Made by a program: the position numbers and the translations under genes. The notes beneath the pieces are model-generated. The model was not told the origin of the DNA. It was given only the letters and a program-made list of their open reading frames with translations, and ran no database searches. From Oryzias latipes (Eukaryota; Chordata; Actinopteri; Beloniformes; Adrianichthyidae): 64,000 bases of DNA. The stretch is taken from assembly GCF_002234675.1 (NCBI RefSeq), contig NC_019876.2:14754829-14818828 (forward strand), in the 5' to 3' direction. Position 1 is the stretch's first letter; every line of letters begins with the position of its first letter. This document shows, one piece after another, positions 1 to 12,139 of the stretch.

Positions 1-139
1 CTGCCCCCTGCTGGCCAAAAAAAAGGAAAACTTTTGCCATAAATTCTTCCTAATTGATCTGACAAAAAAAGCATAAATAATCAAGCTTGACTTAAATTAA
101 AATGTCGTCTCTAAAAATGAAGAAAACTGCAGTGCCTAC

Positions 140-3100
140 CTTGGTGGACTGATAAGCAGGACTCTGAGCCGGTCCTTGTCCTGCCTGATTGTTTTCCATC
201 CCCCTCTTGGACATCTGGATCTGGCCGACTCTTCCAACAGAACCTGGGACTCCGCCCTTATAAGCGCCGTCGGGCTCCTGTACTGGTGAGTTGGAGTGAG
301 GCGGGTACCAGCCCTGCGGCACTGTCTGGATCTGGGCGGGAGGCCGTGACGGGTGCTGGCGAGGGGGCGGCGGGGTGTAGGCCTGCTCGGCCTGCCTCCC
401 CGTTTGGGAGTAGGTGACGGGCTGCGCCGTTTTCACCTGCACGCTGAACCTGGGCCCGGTGGGGGTGGAGGCGGTGGTGTAGGAGGCCGGAACAGGCTGA
501 GGGTAGGGCTTAGGGGAGGAGGACGGGTAGTAGTCCTGCTGGTGGGAATACGGAGGGGCCTGGTGCTTGCTGGGATACGGGGGAGCCGAGTGGTACTGGT
601 TCTGAGGGTGGGAGGCGTAGCCCATGGACGGCTGACCCTGAGGAGGGGCTGGTCTCTGGTGTTGAGGCTTGTAGTGTTCCCCTGATACATACTTGTTGTA
701 AGGCACATTGTCGTAGAGCTGTGGACAGGCGGAGTGTTAGACTTTCACCCTGACGATCAATCGTCTGCTCCATTCTGCGTTTCCATGCCAACCTGGGAGC
801 TGGAGTCCTGCGGGTGGCTGTCCAGATCCGCCAGCATCCCCGTCAGGGAGTCAATGTCCGCATCGATCTTGGAGTGATAGCTGCCCGGCTTTTCAGGAGG
901 AAGTTGCTAAAACCGACAACAGCTTTTTAGTCGTCAAATTAAATAAACAAAAATATCGACAACAGCTTTTCAAATCAGCATTTGATGTTTTAATGTCCCC
1001 CCACCATCAGATCGTAGCTGTCCACACGAGGACTCCAGCTGCGGTCCTCTTTGGGACCAGGAGGAGGCGGAGGAGAATAGTAGCGATCGTTTGCTGGATG
1101 ATGACTCGGAGCACCTTTGATTTGAAGAACAGCTGCTGTCAACAAGACTTGCATGACAACGGTCCTTTTAAAAGTAAAAGACGCCTTTGAATGTCTAATA
1201 TTACTTCAACCTTTAAAGCTTTGTAGTTTAAATGGAGGACTACAGCATGCTTTTATTTTGTTAAAATATTCTTTTAGTTTTTTGGGAAGTCAAGCAGTGA
1301 GACTATTGAATTCATCTGAAAGAAAAAGAAAATAAAAGACACTTGTTGGCTTTTGACGTTTGTTTAAATCCACAGAACAGTTTGAATAGACGAGTTTAAA
1401 AAACCAGGAATGTCCTCATCAGTTTTTTTTTTCCTCAATCCAATTCATTTAATTTTGACCATCTGCTGATACAGAGTACCAATCTGAACCATTCAAATAA
1501 AATGAATGTAGTAAACAGACCCAGGTTGGTCCCTGTTTTGACTCTATTAGCTTCTGTTATCATTTAGCCCCCTGAACAGAGCAGGAGCTTGAACAGTCAA
1601 GTAAAAATAGTAAACTATCAACTAGTACAAATGGATGATTGATAGTCATGTGAGATAGTTTGGTGACTTAACTTTAGCATTTTCACAACTATTGAACCTT
1701 TTTAAACAGATGTGATTCAGATCTCCATAAGGAATTTTTTTTTTGAAAACCAATGATGACTTTCTTCTAAAGTTGTTGTAAAATAAATATAATGATGCGT
1801 ATTTACGACTCGCTCATATCAATAGAACAATTTATGATTTATGGTTGTTTTTCAGTGATTAATTATTATTATTTGCACTTTTTGTCTCTTAGCAGCCAGA
1901 CCTTTTTTTCTACAAGTCTGATCAAAACTGCTCATTTACATGGTGTTGTCTAATTTAAGATGAGCTCTTTCAGAATAAAATTGAAATATTGATGTGCAGC
2001 TAAAACGTAAAAATAAAAAAAATAAAAAGCTAAGAAAAGGTTTTACACTAAATCAGCAAATGATAAACTTTTTTTTGTTTTTGTTTTGATGGATGTTTAT
2101 AAGAAAAGAGTTTCAGGAATCTTGGAAGACTTCCCGTTCTGGGTAAACAGAACTACTTTATCATTTCCTCTTTCAAAATGTTTCAAAAACACAACTAAGC
2201 AAGTTTGAAGTTACAAACTAAAACACAAAAATGTTTCCAGTGGATCTAAGGCAACGTTTACACTGCAGGCTGAAACGACCCAATTCCGATTTTTTTGTCC
2301 CTATGCGACCTGTATCTGATCTTTCATGACAGTCTGAACGACACAGATCCGATCTTTTCAAATGCGACTTCCGTCTGAACGGCCAGGCCACATGAATCCG
2401 ATCCGTACGTCATCGATATGCTACAAAAGTCATAATTCTGCGTTGAAGTAGGCGGGAACGAGAACATAAACATCAACCATGGCGTACGATGCTGCTGAGA
2501 CCAGTCAGTGGAAGGGAAGCGAGGTCACCGGTTGGATTCATATTTGGGGTGACAGCTCTATTCAGGCCAAACTCAAGGGCTCTTATCGCAACCAGCCGGT
2601 TATTGAAAGATTTTCCAGCGAAATGGCGGAGCGTGGTGTTGAACCTTTCCCGCAAAGACTTTTTATCCTTTCCGTCCGTGGACAGAAGCGCGAGGGAGAC
2701 CTTCTCCACGGCCGAAGGATCCTCCTTCGGGGTTCACTTCCCCGTTTGGACCCTCAGATTCTCCAGAGCGGGTTAATAAAGACTCATTAGCATTTATTCT
2801 GGGAAAACCTTCTTTTATTATCGTTCTCTTTCCTCCGTAAGACACAATACGAATACACGCCCCCACTGCACCCCCCCTCACCTACTCTTGCGCTGCACGC
2901 GCTCTCTTACTTCTCTTACACACGCCCTCGCGGCCCCAGCACATTCACATCTCCATTCCACAACAGTGGGTACAGACGATCCTAGCTCAAATGCCTTATT
3001 AAAATGAGAAGATTGTTATTGCGCTGGCTCCTTTGTGAAAATGAATTCAATAATGCAAAAGGAGCTTAGCTGTTGACAACACTGTTGTTGACATCCATTG

Positions 3101-3567
3101 TTAACGTTAGCTACTTCTGCAAACAACGAGTGACGTCGGTCACCGTTGAGTACTCTTCTGCGCATGCGGGTCACTTCTGGGTCATTTCACGGTCACATAG
3201 GACATCACAAAAGTTCGCATTTAATTGGAAATGTGAATGGCCTTGCAAAAAAAACAATTTTTTTCAAAAAATTGGAATTGAGCATGAAGCCCTGCAGTGT
3301 GAACGTAGCCTATACCCAGATTTGACTCCAGATGTTGAGGGTTTCCTACCTGTGGCTCCTGTCGCCATGTACCTGTTGGTGACCCCGCCCACTCCATTCT
3401 GGTCATACGGACCATATTTTGCTCTGAAGTCTGACATGGCCTTTTTGTTTGGGGCGCGGTAGATCGCTGCCCCGGAGGAGTGGGACATCTGGGGGATGGC
3501 ACGTTCGGGGCTGTCCAGGTTCCTTGGGGGCAGCCAGGTGGGACCAGACATGGCAGACCTCAGTGCT
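140..3567 (-). CDS. trip6: trip6, zyxin-family LIM adaptor, N-terminal part (partial; LIM domains off the left edge)
   Basis: Four minus-strand exons: 3567-3350 (start codon at 3551), 1135-1005, 906-793 and 718-140. They join in phase into 342 codons. The protein opens MSGPTWLPPR, which matches the start of TRIP6 (MSGPTWLPPK); LPP opens differently. Later come a proline/tyrosine-rich stretch (PPPPPGPKED), a KIDADIDSLTGMLADLD segment matching the family's acidic leucine-rich motif, and PASYTTASTPTGPRF, a TRIP6/LPP hallmark. Everything seen is the disordered adaptor half. The three C-terminal LIM domains expected of a protein that links focal adhesions to the nucleus lie beyond base 1. The last exon ends at a clear AAG|GTAGGC donor, so this is truncation by the window and not a break. 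The acceptor before the start codon leaves 16 bases of 5' UTR, so an upstream non-coding exon is needed. An LPP-like paralogue is the main alternative. Confidence 0.87.
2250..3310. mobile_element. PIF/Harbinger-like non-autonomous DNA transposon in the trip6 intron
   Basis: The two ends are inverted: GGCAACGTTTACACTGCAGG at 2250 and, on the other strand, GGCTACGTTCACACTGCAGG from 3310. Similarity continues inward to a shared AATTCC-ATTTTTT block, about 45 bases in all. Flanks are TAA (2247-2249) and TAT (3311-3313), a near match to the 3-bp duplication of PIF/Harbinger. The inside carries a remnant of a Myb/SANT-like gene (separate entry), which also fits that superfamily. The right end stops only 40 bases from the trip6 exon 1 donor. 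Confidence 0.65.
2479..2640 (+). pseudogene. Myb/SANT-like (trihelix) domain remnant inside the element
   Basis: Plus-strand frame with GWIHIWGDSSIQAKLKGSYR followed by NQPVIERFSSEMAERGVE. This fits the start of the Myb/SANT-like DNA-binding domain found in PIF/Harbinger accessory proteins and in host genes derived from them (pattern W..EV...I.IWGD..IQ..L.GS.RN..V...I...MAERG). After AERGVE the expected second half of the domain (the RT..QC..K...L part) is gone and the frame runs into unrelated sequence. I read it as a decayed first exon and not a working gene. Confidence 0.6.
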
Positions 3568-6500
3568 CTGACAACACAGGAAGTGCGAAGTAATGAATGA
3601 GTCCCTTTGCTAAGAATTTTCAGCTTTAATCCACTATACTTAGATGCAGCTCTGGCTGAGATGTGTTTGTAAATATCAGGTAACCAATGGAAACCGCAGG
3701 AAGCTTCCGCCTTTGTTTCCTATGGCAACGGGAGACGGAGCAAACAATGCAGTTTATGTTGATGGGTAAATTTAACGCTCAGAGGTTTCCAGCAGGCCTT
3801 ACTCAACGCAGAGACACAAACAATCTCCAGCTCACTCACACACACACACACACATACACACACAAGCACACCAGCAGGTGCAAATCTGTGTTATCCATCA
3901 CAATAGTTATTGTGTTTGGCTATTTACACTCCACTATCATGAATTTCCATTCGAAACCGAGACAAAACCGGAGTCAGGAAATGTTGTGTAATAATATTCA
4001 TTTGCGAACACCTGCATCACAACAATGTGTCATTTACCGGTACTTTTGGTGGGATAAAGGCGTCAGAGCCTCAAAGCTGGGCTGTCAAAAGCCCCGACTA
4101 ACACCTGATGGTTTTCAGGACACCGACGGTACAAAGTCTTTAAAACGCGCTCCATTTCAGAGCATCGATTTAAAATGTTAGGAATATCGGAACAAAGAAA
4201 AAAGACGTTTTTCTTAAGCAGAGAATCGCACCACAACATAATCTATTTAGGATTACAAAATTGTTTTATCAAAGTTTAATTTAAATTATATTTTTTTAAA
4301 AGTTGTGTTTTGATCCAAAGAACTTGCTATAGTATTACTTTATACAACTATAAAGTAACCTTAATGTCTTGTGTTTATATTAAATGGATTTTAAAAGTTA
4401 AAATCTGACTTTGCCACATTCCTCACACCAGTTTTGTTGATTCCCTCCCTTTAAAAGACCTCGTTTCAAAGCTCGCACATCTCAAACTCTTACGGCAGGA
4501 AATCTTTGTGATAAGCAAAGAAGGCCACAGATTTCTCAGCAATCACACAATAAGAAAAATAAACCTGTTTCCATTTCACTGCTTTGCAAAAGTTACATCA
4601 TGACTGAATTCATCAAGATGTTCCAAAGTTACAAAGGCTGACCGTTTTCTTCCTGGAGTGTTTCATATCAGGCAGCAGTGGATGCAGTTTATTTTATTAT
4701 TTTTTTGTACAAACAGAAATATAGCAACAGAAGGATTGTTTAAACTACTGTGTTGGATGTCTTCTATATGAACTCTATAAAGCCAGATCCTTAAATCATG
4801 GACAGCTATAAAAACCTAGAAATTTTTTTTAATTAAATATAAAACTAAAACATAAACAGTTTTCAGGAGACGGTTTAAGTGTAGTTCTTAAAAAAGATAA
4901 TATGGGAAGATTGTGTCCCTCATTTAAATACTGTCTTAGCTTTACATTAAATGTAAATATAAACAAACTTTTTTTTTATGAACAGTTTACAGAGCAGGTG
5001 ATGGCAGTAAAAAATAAATGTATTTTTCTTCCAAAAAGCAGATGTTTCGCTGCATGTTTGACCAAATTCATAGTTTTACATCTGTGTCCGCGTTTAAAAA
5101 AACACTGGAAACTAAAGTCGTTTAATTAGGATGTTGGACCAAAGATGGACTCCTGTTTCCTCCTCGTTGAGTAGAACAGACAGAAGCATCAGATTCTCTA
5201 TTTTACACAAATATTAGCTTTCTTATGAGCTGTTTATTATAACAACAGAAAAAAACTGGAAAAATGTATCAAAGCAACATAAAATTGGCAAAAATGATGT
5301 CATTATTTACATGTGTTCACTGAAATAAATAAAGTTTTGGACTAAAATATGTAGAACAGGATTTTCTGAGGATCACTTCACTTCTATGTATCCAATTTTT
5401 GTAAGCAAATAAACAGTTTTACGGTTTCTTTCTAAATAAAGCACCGATATGCGTGTAAATGGGTCACATTAGTACGCAACCATGTGACACAAAGGAGGTA
5501 ACCAATCAGAAAAGACCCAGTTTAACAGTGGAAAAGGGCCAAACAGCTTGGAACAGACAGAGGAAGAAACTAAAGGACAAAGGAATTGGGTTACATTCAA
5601 AATGTCTGTCTTATACTTACTTATAATTTTGGCTAAATATTTAATTCACAAGTTTAAATATGCTCACAAAAAAAACAGTATATTATATTTTTCAAAAAGA
5701 AATAATTCTGTATGTAAATTGTATTGAATCCTGCACTAACAAAAAAGCTGTTAACACAGTTGAAACATGGTCACATTTAAGACTTTAGCAGAATCCTTTA
5801 CCTTTATTATTTATGTTTTTTTACCTGTTTTATCTGGTTATTATTATGGCTTTTTGACATTTTTTTTTGGTTTATTTTACTGGCAAATGTGAACATTTTG
5901 TCATTTGCACACAGTGTGGAGTGTCAATATTTGATATTCTGTATGTGCAATATTTGTTAATAAAGTTTATTTTAAAAAGTTTGTCTAATAACTAACCTGA
6001 AAACTAATGCTGGTGCGAAAGTAAATCACATTGTAGGACATTAAAAAGAGCATAATATAGCCTCTTTAACCTTTAAAAAGTCTTTTTTTTTACTATTACA
6101 GGTACTAAGCAAGTATTACATCTACTTTCAAGATGACCTGAACACAAATCCTTCAAATTGAATATATTTCTTAATAAATCTTTATCTTACTTCATGCGGG
6201 TTGCCCAATATGCTCTCAAAACATGCCGTCACTTATTTTGTAATGTTGGTACCGCTGCAATCAGGACCCTCACATCAAGCCAAAGTATTGTTGATGTGGA
6301 AAAATAAATAAAGCTCTCAGAGTGATTGTAAATAGGCTGTGGGTCCATCTTTGCAGCTAAGAGGATTATAATGACAGATGAGGGGATGATGAAGCCACAC
6401 TTTAACACAATGCTCCACAGAAAATCGTTCAGCCTTTTGTTTATCGTTATTATGATGATTATTTTTATTTCTTTTAGTATTCTGATGGTCACACCACAGC

Positions 6501-7224
6501 CATATTGACCGTCTGCTCCATCCTTGCACATGTGCCAGATAACAACCAGCCTTGAAGAACCTGATTTAAGTCTGTCTGACTCTGTATGAACACACACTCA
6601 AATCCCAGGCTGGAAAATTAATCCCAGGAGTTTCATCAGTCTGCGGATTAAAGCCAGTTGTTCTGTCTCTGAGACTTGCATAACAAATCATCTGATGAGG
6701 TCGGACTCATTCATTATTTTATTTAAAGAGGCACAGAAACTCTCAAAAATGAATGAAAGGAGAACACAGGCAACAACAAGAAATCTACTGATGTATTTTT
6801 ATAACTGATTTGTACAACTAGTAAAATCCGTTGAGACAACCGTGTTGTAATATGGGGCTTTATAAATAAAAATGAACTTCCGGTAATTCAAATAAAAGAA
6901 AAACCAAACACCTAAAATAGCCTAAACGTTGGCACGTTAGAACTAATAAAAGAATAGAAAAACCTATTCATAATGTTCTAAGATATTCTTAAGGAAAAAA
7001 AACTATCTGGAATATGTTCGGTAGAAGTAGAAATGGAGGCTTTTATTTTGAAAGCACTGAAAAGTGGTCAGACACAATTTTGATTTGTGGGTTTTTGAGT
7101 CAGTCGCATTAAAAATAAAGCATTAAAATATGTAACCGCCGTAAATATATTACATTAAATAAAAAAAAGGGGGGGGGTAAACACACATATTTATAAAAAA
7201 TAAAAAATATTCGAGATTTCTTAC
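3568..7224 (-). other. trip6 first intron (inferred)
   Basis: About 3.7 kb of AT-rich DNA with no coding signal. It runs from the proposed non-coding exon donor at 7225/7224 to the acceptor at 3568. It holds a short CA microsatellite (about 3835-3865). The open frame at 3687-4181 runs through that repeat and matches nothing. I see no gene here on either strand. Confidence 0.5.
3833..3870. repeat. CA microsatellite
   Basis: Mostly CA dinucleotides with a few interruptions (CATACACACACAAGCACAC). No other signal. Confidence 0.9.
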
Positions 7225-7830
7225 CTGTTACGGTGAAGCTATTGTCTTCTTTTCTTCGGTCTCATCTACGAAAACATCAAATAAATTAGTAAAACGACAT
7301 GGAAGCAATACACGAACTACTTTAAAAATAAAACAAATTTTACAGCGATGTTTTTAGGTGCTGCTAAGAAATCTGCAGCTGTCTAAATCTGTCAGTGTCA
7401 GTGCGTCACACACTACCATAACAAACACGCAAAAAATAAAAAGTAAAAACAAATTAAAAAACAATAAGAGCAAAAATTAACTGCCTATCTTCGATAGAAA
7501 AACGACTAGCTTTGCTTAGAAAAAGAAAAAAAAAGAACCGTTATGAACTCGACATTTCGCTAGGTAGGCTCCTGGCTAACTTTCCAGCCCGACCCAACAG
7601 GGAACAACGCAAAAAATGTCGCCTATAAACCGAAACGTCGTAAAAACAGACGACCTGCAGCTGAGTTTAGGCGTTCCGAGGTGTGTGAAAAGCATCTCCA
7701 AAAAGTTTATTTCTGCGGAAGCGCATAAAACCCACTTTGTCGCGGATCCACAGGCCTTTAGTTTAGCAGCTCCTCGCTACATTCCCAACGTGTGACGTCA
7801 CGTTACTGCATGCGCGTGCCCGCAATGGCG
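7225..7830 (-). promoter_or_regulatory. trip6: Probable trip6 promoter and non-coding first exon
   Basis: Read on the minus strand, a strong splice donor (AACAG|GTAAGAAAT) ends at 7225, as needed to join the 16-base 5' UTR at 3567. Upstream the base composition shifts to CpG-richer DNA. This part holds a perfect CRE palindrome, TGACGTCA, at 7793-7800 and an NRF1-like GCATGCGC at about 7808-7815. I see no TATA box, which fits a housekeeping-type initiation region. The transcription start and the exact 5' edge of the exon cannot be placed from sequence alone. The open frame on the minus strand at 7763-7987 is not family-like and was not called. Confidence 0.45.
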
Positions 7831-7964
7831 CGTGCCTGCTTTCAAAATAATTGAACTGAAGGCAAAGTGGCAATTCTACGGAAAAGGATAAGGAACGAGA
7901 ATAGGGAAAAAAACCCGGCGAAAATAGCTTTTCTCCATATAATTCAGTCGTTTTCCCTTCGAAT

Positions 7965-8225
7965 TCTGACGTAAACTCAGAATTCAAAAATAATTTTTTT
8001 TAAAAAAAATAAATAAACCAGAATCTAAAGAAAGAGAAAACAGAGTTGTGAGATTAAAGTTGACATCATGGAACCATGAGAATAAACTCCATTTCTGACT
8101 TTTTTTTCCTGAGAATGAAATCAGAATGTTTACTGAGATTACTGAGAATTGTAAATGATGGAAAAAGAATTCTGAGAAAAAAATACATTCTGAGTTTTAT
8201 TTCAGAGTTCTTAAATTAATTCTTA
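7965..8225. repeat. Degenerate minisatellite built on the motif GAATTCTGAGA
   Basis: The words ACTCAGAATTC, CTGAGAATGAAATCAGAAT, ACTGAGAATTG and GAATTCTGAGAAAA recur in both orientations over about 250 bases. This is a diverged, partly palindromic tandem repeat. It lies directly upstream of the proposed trip6 promoter. Confidence 0.55.
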
Positions 8226-8352
8226 ATTCAATAAATGTAAATGTTCTTACCACATTTTTTTCTTCCTGCCCTTAATCTTTTTCAATACCACCAAAACAAT
8301 AACCTAAGTACTCTAGAGTAAAAAAAAAAAATTACCGGTATGTAGTAACACA

Positions 8353-8640
8353 ATAATAATTAATAATAATAATTGATACTTTATTTATCCCACAATGGGG
8401 AAATTCTTCTCTTCATCCCATCCCCTGGGGGAGTGGTGAGCTACAGCCGAACGGCGCTCAGTGGCGTTAAGGGACTTGCCGAAGGGCCCTCACTGGGGAT
8501 GTTAATTGCTTGCCATTGATATGGTTATTATTCCATTGTAATAATGTAATAATTCCATTATTACCATTATTCATTACCCTCCGAACCATGGATTCCTGCG
8601 TGGTAGCCTCTCACCTTACCAACCGAGCTACCCAGCCGCC
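8353..8640 (-). mobile_element. tRNA-derived SINE, minus orientation
   Basis: Read on the minus strand from 8640, the head resembles a tRNA gene. A box A-like segment (GGGTAGCTCGGTTGGTAAGG) is followed by a box B-like GGTTCGGAGGG. Next comes a body with the fish-SINE phrase CTTCGGCAAGTCCCTTAACG. It ends in a LINE-type tail (CCCCATTGTGGGATAAATAA) and TTATTA repeats around 8353-8385. The order head-body-tail is complete. The head has lost true tRNA pairing, so this is a SINE and not a tRNA gene. Confidence 0.75.
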
Positions 8641-9159
8641 AGTAAAACACTATTAATTAGTAAAACATAAAACAGTGAAACATATTTAATTAATCAAAAA
8701 AAAAAACCACCAGAAATTGACCAACTGTAATTCTGTTTTCTTTTCAGATTTAAATAAGTACAATTACAATGAATTGAGTACAAATTATTATTTTATTCTG
8801 TATTTAGGCAAAGAAAAAAACATTTTCGTTTTTAAGGACAACATTCCACCTGACACTATTTTAATACAATTTTTGAAAGAACTACTTCAGGAACCTTTTT
8901 ATTGCAATGGCATCTTTTTCATTTCTTTTTTTAGAACAAATACATCTAAACAAACTTTTACCAAAATCACAGTCAATTTGTCCATTTTTAACACTGTTCA
9001 TTCCCAGTTAGCTTGTCATAGATAGCATGTCTTGTCTGGTAGTGCTTCTTCATAGTGAATATGAAAACATAATTTAGCCAATTGCAACCAAGAAATCATA
9101 CACAAATTGTTTAGGAAGTGCTATGGGCTGCAGATTATTGATTTTATGACAGGCGCCTA

Positions 9160-9222
9160 CCGGCTGTTGGTAATTTGGACGCGTGCCACATTTGGCCCAT
9201 GGGCCAGACTTTGGACATGCCT
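9160..9222. mobile_element. hAT-type terminal fragment (solo end)
   Basis: On the minus strand from about 9222 the sequence reads CAGGCATGTCCAAAGTCTGG followed by CCCATGGGCCAAATG. This resembles the end of widespread fish hAT elements, with a self-complementary GGCCCATGGGCC core. No partner end is visible nearby. Confidence 0.4.
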
Positions 9223-9224
9223 GA

Positions 9225-9505
9225 CTTACATGGATCTAGTTGTCTAAAAGTTGATGTGTCGGACTGGAGTGGAGCAGGGAGCTTATGATCTGCCCAGCGT
9301 ATTGTCTACATCACAAATGTGATCTTTTTCAAATGACAGTTTTGTTTTTCTGCTCCTGATCCACAATAATATGAATAAAGAAATACTTAGAGATGCAAAT
9401 GTCAGCACAATTTTCTTCATAAATGTCCTCCACCATCTGAAAAATCCCTCAAGAACATTTTTAAAAAACACCCAAAACACATTTTTCATCTGAGTGGGTC
9501 TTTTA
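9225..9505 (+). mobile_element. MITE family A, copy 1 (plus orientation)
   Basis: Shares with six other places in the window the ordered words: CTGCTCCTGATCCAC, AATAAAGAAATACTTAGAGATGC, CTCCACCATCTGAAAAAT and AAGAACAT, ending in TCATCTGAGTGGGTCTTT. Copies of the family are at 9225, 19778, 25610, 33930, 36524, 42286 and 57335. This copy lacks the left terminus. Confidence 0.65.
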
Positions 9506-9794
9506 CATTTGTTTTCCAATATTAGAAATAAAACATCATACCTTGTCCTTTTTTTAGAGTTACATTTTAATTCTTGACACATATATTATCAATTTACCCA
9601 TCATGCATCAATGCTACCTCATAAATAATTCCTAGCAAGTCTGTTGCAGAATTCCTCAAAACCAAACTATATCAGTCAGGTTTAGAGGTGAGTAAATATC
9701 ATTGATATCGTCCAGCCTTTGCTCAATTACATAGGAATGTTGGATATCTGTGTTTTTTATGATATAAACATGTACATATTTGTACCAATTTGTG

Positions 9795-10150
9795 CTAAGA
9801 AAGCCCAGCGGAGGCTGTACTTCATCAGGCTGCTGAAGAATGTTGGAGCCTCGCCCAAGCCTTCAGGGGGCTTGTAGAAAGCATCCTCACCAGCGGACTA
9901 ACAGCTTGGTTTGGAAACACCTCCATGAAAGAGAAGAAGATGCTGCAAAGGGTCATCAACACAGCTCATTGGCTGCAACCTTCCATCCATCGAGACCGTC
10001 ATCGGGACAGACCCCCCCCCCCCACGCACTGATCTAGTGTTTGCACTCGGGCCACAATCTCAGACGCCGCAGGCCTGTAAGCGTCCACGCAAACACCACA
10101 CGCTTCCACAACAGCTTCTTTCCAGCTGCAATCAGAATGCTAGCACAGGA
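9795..10150 (+). pseudogene. Non-LTR retrotransposon ORF2 C-terminal remnant
   Basis: Broken plus-strand frames read AQRRLYFIRLLKN, then LTSGLTAWFGN-type sequence (ggactaacagcttggtttggaaa) and later VHANTTRFHNSFFPAAIRML. These are the typical end of a fish LINE reverse-transcriptase frame, after the catalytic part. Stops and frameshifts separate the pieces. A run of about 12 C residues lies at 10013-10024. Dead fragment. Confidence 0.6.
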
Positions 10151-10299
10151 CAGAAGAGAGGGAAGACTGGACTGAACTAAACTGACCTGAACCACACAAC
10201 AATCTGGGACACACTAAGTGCAAAGAACAATTAACTACCACAATATGTCAAACACATGACAAAAGCGCAATAATAGAAAAGGTTGGGACGCTGCAATAT

Positions 10300-12130
10300 T
10301 TTATATTTTTTATACTTCTGTTTTTTTTATTTTATTTTTTTATTTTATATTTTTTATAAAATAAAAATACATTTATGAACATTTATTTTACATTTACATA
10401 CATTACATACATTTATTTTATTTTGTTGTCCCTCTGTAATTACCCTGACCTGAGAGCTGCCGAAGAAAAATTCCAATGTACTTGTCTTACATGTTCAAAT
10501 GGCAACAAACCCCTTAAACCTTAACTCTGTAACGACAAGGGTGTGGCTCCTGACCTGTCTGTGTGCACCAGTTGGTTGCCACCCCCACACACACGGAACT
10601 TCATTTGGGAAATCAAGTGCTTCCTTCATGATTTTGTGCTTCATGAGATCCGGTTTGCGCTTTCTCACACTGCCTTCTTCCCATTTTTTCCCCTTCCTGC
10701 TAAAAAATAATTTTGTGGGCCTCAGGCTTTCCTTGGGGGACTTCCTTCAGGAATTGGTGTCATAATAACCAATCATTTCTCATGCCTGATGCACCTCTGC
10801 CAAAGCATGGACACACAGCAAAACAGCTCTTTGGGATCTCCCTACACTTCCTCCTCCAGTCTTTGCCCTTATATGTCCAGAGTGCTTTGCAGTGACAGGA
10901 AGAGGCAGTTTTACTCAGATCTCTGTTATTGTTGCAGGGGCCATCAACACTTTGGCACCAGTTAGATGTTTTGAATTCAAAACATAGCCTCGGTCTGTAG
11001 GCCATCAAATGAACGACGGAGCTCTGTCCAGGCAACCAGGAAACCACAAGGTGAAGGGAGTAGGATCAGACAAGGTTTTCTGTTTGATGATAACAAGTCT
11101 GCGTTGTGGCGTTTAATCACAAATAAGGCCACCGGGTCACCGATGGGCAATGACAGATGGGGTAAGTCGCAGGAAGTCACTGTGAGGGTTGCCCACATTT
11201 GCCAAGGAGGCCAACTCAATGGCTTCCGGCCATTGGTGAACCCATACGGTAATGTTCTCACTTTTCCTCAGCCGCCCCCCTCTTCTTCCGTTCTTCTCAC
11301 AATGCCTGGAAGTAGCTGAGACCTACATCTCCCACTCTGTTTTCTTCATTTTATTTCCCTTTATGATTTCCCCCCTCTTTTTCCTTTGTTTTTCTGTTGT
11401 TGTTCTTTTCTTTCTTTTTTTTTTCACAAAGGAGACAAGCGATTTAGTATCTGTCAAAACACATAAACACATTTATATGCAATCCTTATGCTCACATTTT
11501 ACCTCTGAGTTTCATAAAGCAGTTTGTATTTAATGCATTTACTTTAAGGTCCCATGCAGACATTGTAATAACAAGATAAAAAATTATGAAAAAGTTTTAA
11601 AGTTTTTTTTTATTTTTTTACATTTTTTTCTGAGGGTACAGCAAGTATTTAAAAGGTTCAACAAGATTTTGGCTTTGTTTTGCAGTATGATAAACTCCAG
11701 GTCTTAAGGGCTGTGTTCCTGCATGTTTTCCAACATGCCATGCTTTGGCATGTTCTAATTGGCTGGACACACCTGAACCAGGTAATCAGTCATGAATGGG
11801 GCTTGGATATCTGGAAATCCTGCAGACACATCGGGCCCTTGATGCCTGGAGTTGCCCATCACTGCATAACTTTACATAAAAATGTCATGTACAATAGTGG
11901 TACTTTCTGTGTACTCACTCTCATCTCATTAATACTAAATACAATAAAAAAACAAAAACAAATGACCACATAAGTACTATTTATATACATATCCTCTTAT
12001 GCTGAGTGCAATGAAATACACATAAACATTCAGAGTAAATAAATTCTGATTTCTTCACAGTATTTCTGGTATTTTCTGTTTACCAATTTTCTTGTTACAC
12101 CATGAAACATTCTATAAGTGAACAATTAAA
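10300..12130. other. Intergenic region without a recognisable gene; part of a fish repeat at about 11690-11880
   Basis: Open frames on both strands between 10.5 and 11.5 kb have no family features. Around 11690-11880 lies sequence of the type TTCCTGCATGTTTTCCAACATG...ACACACCTGAACCAGGTAATCAG, part of a palindromic repeat common in fish introns. Otherwise the stretch is AT-rich with T- and pyrimidine-rich runs. Confidence 0.4.
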
Positions 12131-12139
12131 TTCAAGGTT

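Noticed and set aside
3687..4181. 164-codon open frame on the plus strand
   Set aside because: It runs through a CA microsatellite and low-complexity sequence, has no domain, and lies in the inferred trip6 intron.
8585..8640. tRNA gene
   Set aside because: Boxes A and B are present but the arms do not pair as a tRNA, and it continues into a SINE body and tail.
10499..11319. Overlapping frames of 88-95 codons on both strands
   Set aside because: No family signature, no shared splice phase, and both strands equally open, as expected by chance in locally GC-richer DNA.
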